Origin: Paenibacillaceae bacterium
GTDB lineage: Bacteria; Bacillota; Clostridia; Lachnospirales; Lachnospiraceae
Direction of reading: 5' to 3'
Length of the DNA: 50,728 nt
Assembly (NCBI GenBank): GCA_015057715.1
Contig: SVDS01000019.1
Location: forward strand, 1 to 50,728
Shown: one piece after another, positions 17,545 to 25,432 of the stretch
Layout of the letters: every line of letters begins with the position of its first letter
Numbering within the stretch: position 1 is the first letter of the stretch
Notes under the pieces: generated by a model
What the model was told of the DNA's origin: nothing
What the model saw: the letters and a program-made list of their open reading frames with translations, nothing else
Databases searched by the model: none
Program-made: the position numbers and the translations under genes

Positions 17545-18270
17545 ATGTATACATTCGGCAGCAGAGTACGATATAGTGAGACAGATGAATATGGAAAACT
17601 GTCATTAACCGGTATCATGAATTATCTGCAGGATTGTTCTACTTTTCAATCTGAGGATAATGGGCTGGGAGTGGCATATTTTATCGATCGGCACAAAGCA
17701 TGGTGGTTATCATCCTGGCAGATTGTTGTGGACCGTTATCCGACTCTGGGTGAAAAAATCATAATTAGCACCTGGCCCTATGATTTTAAAGGGTTTTACG
17801 GATACCGTAATTTTACGGTATGCGATCAGGAGGGCAATTATCTGGTAAGGGCCAACTCCGTATGGTTTTTGTTTGATACGGATAAAGGGCGGCCTGCAAA
17901 AATTGAGGCAGATGATATCCGGGGTTATGGAACCACATGGGAGAAACCTCTTGATATGGAGTATGCTCCCCGCAGAATTGAAGTTCCTGATCAGTATGAA
18001 GCTTCAGCTCCAGTTACCGTGGGCAAGCATCACATTGATACCAACCACCATGTGAATAATTCCAAGTATGTGGAGATTGCCAGGGAAGTGCTTCCAGATG
18101 GAATGGAAGTGTCGGAACTGAGAGTGGAATATAAAAAGGCAGCAGTCTTCGGAGATGCAGTCTATCCCAGAGTCAGTAAGACAGAGGAAGGATACGTTGT
18201 TTCTCTGTGTGATGAACAGGGGGCAGCTTACGCAGTCATTTGGCTGCGTGGAACAACAGAGAGGATATAA
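17545..18270 (+). CDS. Acyl-ACP thioesterase family protein
   Basis: 241 aa with two hot-dog domains. The first starts RVRYSETDEYGKLSLTGIMNYLQD. The second contains IDTNHHVNNSKYVEIA, matching the Asn-His active-site region of FatA/FatB-type thioesterases. It releases free fatty acids from acyl-carrier protein in the cytosol. GAGGAG precedes ATG 17545. The next gene starts one base after its stop, so the two are likely cotranscribed although functionally unrelated. Confidence 0.9.
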   Translation: MYTFGSRVRYSETDEYGKLSLTGIMNYLQDCSTFQSEDNGLGVAYFIDRHKAWWLSSWQIVVDRYPTLGEKIIISTWPYDFKGFYGYRNFTVCDQEGNYLVRANSVWFLFDTDKGRPAKIEADDIRGYGTTWEKPLDMEYAPRRIEVPDQYEASAPVTVGKHHIDTNHHVNNSKYVEIAREVLPDGMEVSELRVEYKKAAVFGDAVYPRVSKTEEGYVVSLCDEQGAAYAVIWLRGTTERI

Positions 18271-18271
18271 G

Positions 18272-19111
18272 ATGATTGAATTAGGTAAGATGCAGACCCT
18301 CACAGTCCAGAGGGTAAAGGAGTTCGGCGTGTATTTAGGAGAAGATGCCGGCAGTGAAGTATCTGTACTGCTTCCAAAGAAACAGGTTCCGGAAGGAACG
18401 GGGCAGGGAGATGAGATTACGGTCTTTATCTACAAGGATTCAGAAGACCGGTTGATTGCGACGACTGCAATTCCCAAGCTTTTAGTTGGTGAGACCGAAG
18501 TTCTGAAAGTAAAGGAAGTAGGCAAGATCGGTGCATTTCTGGACATGGGACTGGAGAAGGATCTGCTCCTGCCATATAAAGAGCAGACATATAAAGTACG
18601 GACCGGTGAGAATGTTCTTGTTACTTTGTACATTGATAAAAGTAAGCGGCTGGCTGCAACCATGCGGGTATATGCCCATATGAGCAATCAGTCTCCTTAT
18701 AAAAAGGATGATCAGGTTACAGGGATTATCTATGAATTCAGCGATACGCTGGGTGCATTTGTTGCAGTAGATAAAAAATATTATGGACTGATTCCCAAAA
18801 AGGAGCTTTTTGAGAAATACAGGGAAGGTGATGAGATTACAGCAAGGGTCACTAAGGTAAGAGAAGATGGAAAGCTGGATTTAAGTCCAAGGCAGAAAGC
18901 ATATATTCAGATGGATGCGGATTCATTAAAGGTTCTTGAGATCATTGAAGATCAGTTTTCGGGAAGTCTGCCATTTACTGACAAAGCTGATCCGGAAAGA
19001 ATCAAGCGGGAATTTTCCATGAGCAAGAATGCTTTTAAACGAGCAGTAGGACATCTTCTTAAAGAAGGTAAAGTTAAGATAACAGAAAACAAAATTGAAG
19101 TAATTAATTAG
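18272..19111 (+). CDS. CvfB-like S1 RNA-binding protein
   Basis: About 279 aa. It starts IELGKMQTLTVQRVKEFGVYL, split here as the first S1-like domain. Further S1-like units are visible at LKVKEVGKIGAFLDMGLEKD and around ITARVTKVREDGKLDLS, and a C-terminal winged-helix-like region is near FSMSKNAFKRAVGHLLKEGK. CvfB of Staphylococcus binds RNA and affects virulence gene expression; the role here is unknown. The start at 18272 follows GAGG by seven bases. A longer open frame from 18155 overlaps the thioesterase and is unlikely to be used. Confidence 0.87.
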   Translation: MIELGKMQTLTVQRVKEFGVYLGEDAGSEVSVLLPKKQVPEGTGQGDEITVFIYKDSEDRLIATTAIPKLLVGETEVLKVKEVGKIGAFLDMGLEKDLLLPYKEQTYKVRTGENVLVTLYIDKSKRLAATMRVYAHMSNQSPYKKDDQVTGIIYEFSDTLGAFVAVDKKYYGLIPKKELFEKYREGDEITARVTKVREDGKLDLSPRQKAYIQMDADSLKVLEIIEDQFSGSLPFTDKADPERIKREFSMSKNAFKRAVGHLLKEGKVKITENKIEVIN

Positions 19112-19139
19112 CGGGTAAGCGGATAACAGGAGGATTATT

Positions 19140-19724
19140 TTGGACTCGATAGACTATTATAATAAGTATGCGGCAAAGGAATTTGAAGAAACAGTAAATC
19201 AGGATATGTCAGAAATCATGAGAGAATTTTTAAATTATCTGGAGGAGGGCGATACGATTCTGGATTTGGGCTGCGGCTCAGGAAGAGACAGCCTTACTCT
19301 GTATGAACTGGGATATGATGTGACACCGCTTGATGCATCTTCTGAGATGTGTAAGCTGGCGGAAATTCACACGGGCCTTGATGTACTACAGATGACATTT
19401 GAGCAGATAGATTTTGACGACGTATTCGACGGAATCTGGGCGTGTGCATCGCTGCTTCATACTCCGAAAAAGGAACTGTCAGGCATTCTTACAAAGATAG
19501 CAAGGGCCTTAAATGAGAAGGGTATTCTATATATGTCTTTTAAACTGGGAGATTTTGAGGGGTTCCGTGGCGAACGGTATTTCAGTGACTTTACCCCAGA
19601 CTCTATTTCCCAGCTCTTAAGAGAAAACGGCAGATTTGAAATTTTAAAGCTGTGGGAAACCGAAGATATTCGTTCTGGTCATTCTGACGTAAGGTGGCTG
19701 AACGTTCTTGCGAAAAAGAAATAA
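19140..19724 (+). CDS. Class I SAM-dependent methyltransferase
   Basis: 194 aa. The SAM-binding motif ILDLGCGSGRDSLTLYELG is followed by an acidic residue after beta-2 (VTPLDAS), and DGIWACASLLHTPKKEL matches motif IV of the family. The substrate is unknown. The start codon is TTG at 19140, supported by AGGAGG six bases upstream; no ATG in a good context exists. A 19-bp perfect inverted repeat follows the gene. Confidence 0.88.
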   Translation: MDSIDYYNKYAAKEFEETVNQDMSEIMREFLNYLEEGDTILDLGCGSGRDSLTLYELGYDVTPLDASSEMCKLAEIHTGLDVLQMTFEQIDFDDVFDGIWACASLLHTPKKELSGILTKIARALNEKGILYMSFKLGDFEGFRGERYFSDFTPDSISQLLRENGRFEILKLWETEDIRSGHSDVRWLNVLAKKK

Positions 19725-19735
19725 ATATATTTAAA

Positions 19736-19780
19736 ATATTACAAGGCGATGTCGAAAATAACGACATCGCCTTGTAATAT
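19736..19780. repeat. Perfect 19-bp inverted repeat with 7-nt loop
   Basis: Left arm 19736-19754 and right arm 19762-19780 are exactly complementary. There is no T run on either side. It may act as a transcription stop or RNA 3'-end stabiliser after the methyltransferase gene, or be a bidirectional site; the function is not shown. Confidence 0.8.
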
Positions 19781-20045
19781 ATAACCAAATAAGAGGCAAA
19801 ATAGTCACAGGGTATCGAATATAGACAGAAATGTACGAGCCTGTATCTTAATATTTTGACGTTTCAGTCAGTTTTTTCAATGGTTATACAAATTAGCCAA
19901 AAGCCCCAAATGGATTTTGGTAAATAAGAATATGGTAAAAAAAAAACAATTCATGTATGATTGTTTCAGAAACATGGAGCTGCAGCTGTGGGGGCTTGTG
20001 GTTCAGAACAGAGAATATATATTTTATTTTTAGGAGGATTAGTAA
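19781..20045 (+). other. Leader region of the ugpC gene
   Basis: 265 nt without a gene. It contains the dyads GTTTCAGAAAC (19963-19973) and AGCTGCAGCT (19978-19987) and an A10 run, ending in the strong ribosome site AGGAGG before ATG 20046. I see no promoter with correct spacing. Confidence 0.4.
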
Positions 20046-21158
20046 ATGGCTAGTTTATCACTGAAAAACATCGTTAAAAGATATCCCAATGGATTTGAGG
20101 CAGTTAAGGATTTCAATCTGGAGATTGCAGACAAAGAATTTGTTATTTTTGTAGGACCATCTGGATGCGGTAAGTCTACCACTCTTCGTATGATTGCTGG
20201 TTTGGAAGACATTTCCTCCGGTGAACTTTACATCGATGGAAAGTTAATGAACGATGTAGAACCTAAGGATAGAGATATCGCGATGGTATTCCAGAACTAC
20301 GCTTTGTATCCACATATGACTGTATATGATAACATGGCGTTTGGTCTGAAACTGAGAAAGACTCCAAAGGATGAGATTGATAAGCTGGTTCATGAAGCTG
20401 CAAGAATCCTTGATCTGGAACATTTATTAGATCGTAAGCCAAAGGCATTATCTGGTGGACAGAGACAGCGTGTTGCTATGGGACGTGCTATTGTTCGTAA
20501 TCCAAAAGTATTCTTAATGGATGAGCCTTTATCAAACCTTGATGCAAAGCTGAGAGGTCAGATGCGTATTGAAATCTCTAAATTACATCAGAGACTTGAA
20601 GCTACTATGGTTTATGTAACACATGATCAGACAGAGGCTATGACACTTGGTACAAGAATCGTAGTTATGAAAGATGGTGTTATTCAGCAGGTTGATTCTC
20701 CTCAGAACTTATATGATAAGCCAGGCAACAAATTCGTAGCAGGATTCATCGGAGCTCCTCAGATGAACTTAATTGAAGCTACAGTTGCTAAGAGCGGAAG
20801 CGATGTAACTTTAACATTTGGTGGAAACACAATCGCTCTTCCAGCTGAGAAAACAAAGAAACTGGAAGATGGCGGATATATTGGAAAGACTGTAGTTTTA
20901 GGTATTCGTCCAGAAGATCTTCATGATGAGGAAGCATTCCTTGAGTCTTCTCCTGCAAGCGTAATTGATGCAACCATCAGAGTTTACGAATTACTTGGAG
21001 CAGAAGTATACTTATACTTCGATGTAGAAGAAGTAAACTTCACTGCAAGAGTAAATCCTCGTACAACTGCAAGACCTGGCGATACAATCAAGCTTGCTCT
21101 TGATTTAACAAAAGTTCATGTATTTGACAAGGATACAGAATTAGTTGTATTAAACTAA
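20046..21158 (+). CDS. ugpC: UgpC/MsmX-type sugar ABC transporter ATP-binding protein
   Basis: 370 aa. Walker A GPSGCGKST, signature LSGGQRQR and Walker B FLMDEPLSNLDAK are intact. A C-terminal MalK-type regulatory domain spans about 235-370. In Firmicutes one such ATPase commonly powers many sugar importers that lack their own ATPase, as the importer at 12.2-15.4 kb does. Codon choice is visibly biased to T-ending codons (CGT, GCT, GTT) compared with neighbours, which suits a highly expressed shared subunit. It is a single gene closed by a strong terminator. Confidence 0.95.
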   Translation: MASLSLKNIVKRYPNGFEAVKDFNLEIADKEFVIFVGPSGCGKSTTLRMIAGLEDISSGELYIDGKLMNDVEPKDRDIAMVFQNYALYPHMTVYDNMAFGLKLRKTPKDEIDKLVHEAARILDLEHLLDRKPKALSGGQRQRVAMGRAIVRNPKVFLMDEPLSNLDAKLRGQMRIEISKLHQRLEATMVYVTHDQTEAMTLGTRIVVMKDGVIQQVDSPQNLYDKPGNKFVAGFIGAPQMNLIEATVAKSGSDVTLTFGGNTIALPAEKTKKLEDGGYIGKTVVLGIRPEDLHDEEAFLESSPASVIDATIRVYELLGAEVYLYFDVEEVNFTARVNPRTTARPGDTIKLALDLTKVHVFDKDTELVVLN

Positions 21159-21173
21159 TTGATGAAATTTTAT

Positions 21174-21207
21174 GCAAGCGAGTATGATACTCGCTTGCTT
21201 TTTTTTT
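21174..21207 (+). terminator. Terminator after ugpC
   Basis: GCAAGCGAGT pairs perfectly with ACTCGCTTGC around a 5-nt loop, followed by nine or more T. Confidence 0.95.
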
Positions 21208-21259
21208 CTTTTTGCATTAATATAGAATAAGGTAAATTTACGAAAAAGGAGATTATGCC

Positions 21260-22348
21260 ATGATTTCGAATCAAATACTTCAAACAACCATTGAAGGATT
21301 AAAAGGAATAACAAGAATAGATCTGTGTATTTGCGATACAGAAGGAAAGGTTTTGGCTACCACATTTCCTGATGCGGAAGATTACGAAAGTTCGATCCTG
21401 GCGTTCGTGGATTCTCCAGCAGACAGTCAGGTAATCCAGGGATATCAGTTTTTTAAAGTCTTCGACGAGCATCAGTTAGAATACATCCTCCTTGCAAAAG
21501 GCGGAAGTGATGATGTATATATGGTAGGAAAATTAGCATCTTTCCAGATCCAGAGTCTTTTAGTTGCTTATAAAGAGAGATTTGATAAGGATAACTTTAT
21601 TAAGAATCTTCTATTAGATAACCTGCTTCTGGTGGATATCTATAACCGGGCAAAGAAACTTCACATTGAAACCAATATCAGACGTGTTGTTTTCATTATT
21701 GAAACACAGCACGAAAAAGATGTGAATGCGCTGGAGACCGTACGCAATTTATTTGCGGCAAAGACAAAAGATTTTGTTACTGCCGTAGACGAGAAGAATA
21801 TCATTCTTGTTAAAGAGGTAAAAGAAGGCGAGAACTACGAGGATCTGGAGAAAACCGCCAATACGGTTCTGGACATGCTGAACACAGAGGCGATGACTCA
21901 GGTTCATGTAGCATTTGGTACCATTGTAAGTGAGATCAAGGAAGTATCCAGATCTTATAAAGAAGCCAAGATGGCGATGGATGTAGGTAAGATCTTCTAT
22001 AGTAATAAGAATGTGGTAGCTTACAGCAAGCTTGGAATCGGACGTCTGATTTATCAGCTTCCGCTGCCTTTATGCCGTATGTTTATTAAAGAGATCTTTG
22101 ACGGCAAATCACCAGATGATTTCGACGAAGAGACCCTGACCACCATCAACAAATTTTTCGAAAACAGCCTGAATGTTTCCGAGACTTCCAGACAGCTTTA
22201 TATTCATAGAAATACATTGGTATATCGTTTAGACAAGCTTCAGAAGAGCACCGGTCTGGATCTTCGCGTATTTGAGGATGCGATTACATTTAAGATCGCC
22301 CTGATGGTAGTGAAGTATATGAAATATATGGAAAACCAGGACTATTAA
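21260..22348 (+). CDS. CdaR/PucR-family transcriptional regulator
   Basis: 362 aa. The N-terminal sugar-diacid-recognition-like region (1-130; VLATTFPDAEDYESS) is followed by a GGDEF-like middle part and a C-terminal PucR-type helix-turn-helix (LNVSETSRQLYIHRNTLVYR, then LDKLQKSTGLDLR). Family members sense sugar acids or purine breakdown products; the ligand here is unknown. It sits after ugpC and may control it or other sugar genes, but no direct evidence is visible. AAAGGAG precedes ATG 21260. Confidence 0.88.
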   Translation: MISNQILQTTIEGLKGITRIDLCICDTEGKVLATTFPDAEDYESSILAFVDSPADSQVIQGYQFFKVFDEHQLEYILLAKGGSDDVYMVGKLASFQIQSLLVAYKERFDKDNFIKNLLLDNLLLVDIYNRAKKLHIETNIRRVVFIIETQHEKDVNALETVRNLFAAKTKDFVTAVDEKNIILVKEVKEGENYEDLEKTANTVLDMLNTEAMTQVHVAFGTIVSEIKEVSRSYKEAKMAMDVGKIFYSNKNVVAYSKLGIGRLIYQLPLPLCRMFIKEIFDGKSPDDFDEETLTTINKFFENSLNVSETSRQLYIHRNTLVYRLDKLQKSTGLDLRVFEDAITFKIALMVVKYMKYMENQDY

Positions 22349-22358
22349 AGCCAGTACA

Positions 22359-22388
22359 GTTAGCGTTGGCAATGTTAGCGCTGGCAAT
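22359..22388. repeat. 15-bp tandem duplication
   Basis: GTTAGCGTTGGCAAT is followed directly by GTTAGCGCTGGCAAT, with one mismatch. Confidence 0.85.
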
Positions 22389-22398
22389 GAGCAGTGTG

Positions 22399-22461
22399 AA
22401 AAGAGGCAGTTATACAGATGCGTTGTGCTTGCACAAAAGCATCTGTATTGCTGACTCTTTT
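22399..22461. repeat. Three-tier hairpin
   Basis: Nested stems: AAAAGAG (22399-22405) with CTCTTTT (22455-22461), CAG with CTG, ATACAGATGC (22412-22421) with GCATCTGTAT (22439-22448), and TTGTGC (22423-22428) with GCACAA (22431-22436). Confidence 0.8.
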
Positions 22462-22610
22462 CATAGGGCGAAGCCCGTAAACCGAGATGAAGCGAAGCGT
22501 AATCGAGGTTCCACTGCGGAGTCGCGTCCTTCACACTCGCGATTTCCTAAACCTACTGTTTCACGATATCAAAGAAAATCACGCTATGCAAAATTACTCA
22601 GAGGACTAAA

Positions 22611-23297
22611 ATGATTGAATTATGGAACGTAAGTAAAACATACGAGGCGGGAAACAAAGCACTGCGTAACATCAATATGACAGTAGCGGACGGTGAATTT
22701 GTTTTCATCATCGGCAGAAGCGGTTCCGGAAAATCCACTCTGCTGAAGATGCTGTTAAAAGAAGTGGAACCCACCTCTGGTAAGATTATAGTAAATGATA
22801 TGAATTTAGGCAAGATGCCAAGGCGGTTCATCCCCAGGTACCGTCGGAAACTTGGCATGGTTTTTCAGGATTTCCGCCTGTTAAAAGACCGTAATGTGTA
22901 TGAAAACGTTGCATTTGCGCAGCGTGTCATTGGGGCATCCACAAGAAGTATAAAAGAATCAGTGCCAGCCATGTTAAAAATGGTGGGACTGTCTTCCAAA
23001 TATAAATTTTTCCCGCAGCAGCTTTCCGGTGGGGAGCAGCAGCGAGTGGCGATTGCAAGAGCGCTCATTAACAAACCTGAAATTCTTCTTGCCGACGAAC
23101 CAACCGGCAACTTAGACGGTCATAACTCCATGGAGATCATGAAGCTTTTAGAGGAGATCAACAAGCTGGGTACTACCGTAATTGTCGTTACCCATAGCCA
23201 GGAGATTGTAGACCGTATGAAGAAGCGGGTAATTATGATGGATCGCGGAACCATCGTAAGCGATGAGAAAAAAGGCGGTTATACGTATGAGAATTAG
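22611..23297 (+). CDS. ftsE: Cell division ATP-binding protein FtsE
   Basis: 228 aa, the usual length. Walker A GRSGSGKS, signature LSGGEQQR and Walker B LLADEPTGNLD are present. FtsE binds FtsX at the membrane, and in Gram-positives the FtsEX complex switches on an extracellular peptidoglycan hydrolase rather than moving a substrate. The stop codon lies inside the start of ftsX. The downstream M23 hydrolase supports this role. Confidence 0.96.
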   Translation: MIELWNVSKTYEAGNKALRNINMTVADGEFVFIIGRSGSGKSTLLKMLLKEVEPTSGKIIVNDMNLGKMPRRFIPRYRRKLGMVFQDFRLLKDRNVYENVAFAQRVIGASTRSIKESVPAMLKMVGLSSKYKFFPQQLSGGEQQRVAIARALINKPEILLADEPTGNLDGHNSMEIMKLLEEINKLGTTVIVVTHSQEIVDRMKKRVIMMDRGTIVSDEKKGGYTYEN

Positions 23298-24195
23298 TAC
23301 ATTTTGGTATTGTCTGAAACAAGGTGTAATAAACATCTGCAGAAACATATTATTTTCACTGGCCTCCATTGCAACAGTATCCGCATGCATTTTCCTTTTT
23401 TGTCTGTTCTTCTCTATCATGGTAAATGTGCAGTATGTAGTAAAAAATACGGAGAGCACAGTAGGAATTACTGTATTTTTTAACGAAGGTCTTGATAAGA
23501 ACAAGATCACTGAGATTGGTAATGAGATTAAACAACGAAAAGAAGTAAAGGAAGTAAAATTCACCTCTGCAGAAGACGCATGGTCAGAAGCAAAGAAAGA
23601 GTACTTCGGTGATATGCAGGATCTTGCAGAAGGATTTGAAGAGGACAACCCTCTCGCCAATTCTTCTTCCTATTCAATATTTCTAAATGATTTAACCCAG
23701 CAGGATGAGCTTGTATCCTGGTTAAATGGAATAGAGGGAGTAAGGAAGGTTAATTATTCCAAGACAGCGGCAGAAGGTATGAACAGCTTAAACAAAGTGA
23801 TTGGAATCCTTTCCATGCTGATCATCGGTATCCTTCTTGCTGTGGCCATTTTCTTAATCAGCAATACAATTTCAGTAGCAGCTGCATTTCGTAAAAACGA
23901 AAATCAGATCATGAAGCTGATCGGTGCCACCAACTATATGATCAGAGCACCCTTTGTGGTAGAAGGCGTCATCATCGGACTGGTAGGTGCATCTCTTCCT
24001 CTGATCGCCATTTATTTTCTTTACCGTTCAGCAGTTGGATATGTAGTGACTAAATTCAGTATTCTTTCCGGATTGTTTCAGTTTCTTCCCGTTGATGCCA
24101 TATTTCCTTACATGGCGGCAACTGCTATGTCACTGGGGCTTGGAATTGGATTTTTCGTCAGTTTCTTTACAATCCGGAAACATTTAAAAGTATAA
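23287..24195 (+). CDS. ftsX: Cell division protein FtsX
   Basis: About 302 aa with four membrane helices. The first is near residues 20-42, a roughly 110-aa extracellular loop follows, then three C-terminal helices with the FtsX/MacB-type block VAAAFRKNENQIMKLIGATN. MRISTFWYCLKQG is the typical start, so ATG 23287 is chosen over the ATG at 23263, which lies deeper inside ftsE. It overlaps the ftsE end by 11 nt. The outside loop is expected to contact the next gene's coiled coil. Confidence 0.95.
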   Translation: MRISTFWYCLKQGVINICRNILFSLASIATVSACIFLFCLFFSIMVNVQYVVKNTESTVGITVFFNEGLDKNKITEIGNEIKQRKEVKEVKFTSAEDAWSEAKKEYFGDMQDLAEGFEEDNPLANSSSYSIFLNDLTQQDELVSWLNGIEGVRKVNYSKTAAEGMNSLNKVIGILSMLIIGILLAVAIFLISNTISVAAAFRKNENQIMKLIGATNYMIRAPFVVEGVIIGLVGASLPLIAIYFLYRSAVGYVVTKFSILSGLFQFLPVDAIFPYMAATAMSLGLGIGFFVSFFTIRKHLKV

Positions 24196-24207
24196 GGGGA
24201 GTCGTCC

Positions 24208-25410
24208 GTGAATCATGGAAAAAGACTGTTTGCAGTGGGAATCGGTCTTTTTATGACCGTATCATGTATATTTCCCTCCTATGGTACAAAGAATGATGTA
24301 AATGATGCAAAGAAAAAGGCCAGTTCCATGGAAGATCAGAAAAAGGAAGTGGAATCAGCTTTAAAAGAGCTGGAAGGTCTGAAAGCGGATGCTGCATCTT
24401 ATGTGAAAGGTCTGGATGACAAACTGGCTGTCTATGATAAGCAGCTAACGGCACTCACCGCCCAGATCTCAGCGAAAGAAGAGCAGATAAAAACTGCCGA
24501 AGCAGATCTTGAAGCCGCAAAAAAGGCACAGGAACATCAGTACCGGAATATGAAACTCAGAATTCAATATATGTATGAAAAGGGTGAGACGAATTATCTG
24601 GACTTGCTGTTTCGGTCCGCCGATCTCACCCAGCTTTATAACCGGGCGGAATATATCAGAAGCATTGCTGCATATGATAGAAGAATGCTGGAGGATTATA
24701 AAAAAACCAAAGAAGAGGTCAGTCAGAGAGAAGCTCTGTTAAAGGCAGAATATGAGAATCTGCTTGGATTCCAGACTGCTGCCAGAGACAAAAAACAGGA
24801 GGCTGAGGGACTTTTACAGGCAAAAAACCAGGAACTTGCCTCTTATCAGACCAGGATAGCCAAGAGCCAGGAAAATCTATCCGAACTGGAAAAAGATATA
24901 GCAGCTCAGGAACAACATATCAAGGAAATGGAAGCACAGATACGAAAACAAGAGGAAGAAGCACGGAAAGCTGCCCAGAAGGCTGGAAAAACGTATAATA
25001 CGGTGGCAATCGGGAATATTAGCTTTATATGGCCCAGTCCGTCATCTTCAAGAATCACTTCTTCTTTCGGAGACAGAGAATCTCCAACCGAAGGAGCCTC
25101 TTCTAATCATCAGGGCATAGACATCGGAGCATCAACCGGTGCCGGTATTGTAGCAGCAGCTTCCGGGACTGTAACGATCTCTACATACAGTTATTCTGCC
25201 GGCAATTATATCATGATTCATCATGGCGGGGGAGTCTATACTGTTTATATGCACTGTTCCGAACTCCTGGTTTCAGCGGGGCAGGAAGTGTCGCAGGGAC
25301 AGTTAATTGCAAAAGTGGGTTCTACCGGGTATTCCACAGGACCGCATCTCCACTTTGGGATCAGAGTGAATGGAAGTTATGTAAATCCAGTGAAGTATGT
25401 AAGCCCATAA
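24208..25410 (+). CDS. Secreted coiled-coil M23 (LytM) peptidoglycan hydrolase, EnvC/PcsB-like
   Basis: 400 aa. A signal peptide (1-26) is followed by a long coiled coil (about 30-265) rich in Lys/Glu/Gln and a C-terminal LytM domain (about 275-400). Metal and catalytic residues are visible in SNHQGIDIG (His and Asp) and GPHLHFGI (His-x-His), so unlike Escherichia EnvC this LytM domain looks catalytically complete. Coiled coil plus neighbouring ftsEX matches the PcsB/CwlO logic: FtsX pulls on the coil to release activity. GTG 24208 follows AGGGGAG. Confidence 0.93.
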   Translation: MNHGKRLFAVGIGLFMTVSCIFPSYGTKNDVNDAKKKASSMEDQKKEVESALKELEGLKADAASYVKGLDDKLAVYDKQLTALTAQISAKEEQIKTAEADLEAAKKAQEHQYRNMKLRIQYMYEKGETNYLDLLFRSADLTQLYNRAEYIRSIAAYDRRMLEDYKKTKEEVSQREALLKAEYENLLGFQTAARDKKQEAEGLLQAKNQELASYQTRIAKSQENLSELEKDIAAQEQHIKEMEAQIRKQEEEARKAAQKAGKTYNTVAIGNISFIWPSPSSSRITSSFGDRESPTEGASSNHQGIDIGASTGAGIVAAASGTVTISTYSYSAGNYIMIHHGGGVYTVYMHCSELLVSAGQEVSQGQLIAKVGSTGYSTGPHLHFGIRVNGSYVNPVKYVSP

Positions 25411-25432
25411 TGAGCTAGATAGGAGAATGACA

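Larger units (their letters stand above)
22349..22610 (+). other. Structured non-coding stretch before ftsE
   Basis: 262 nt without a credible gene and richer in palindromes than its surroundings. It holds a 15-bp tandem repeat (22359-22388), a 63-nt three-tier hairpin (22399-22461), a GGGC-GAA-GCCC hairpin (22466-22476) and a further dyad around 22479-22510 (AACC...GGTT). It could be a small RNA, an RNA leader of ftsE, or a small mobile palindromic element. Confidence 0.55.

Noticed and set aside
18155-18271. N-terminal extension of the CvfB-like protein
   Set aside because: It overlaps the thioesterase gene and the well-placed ribosome site is before ATG 18272.
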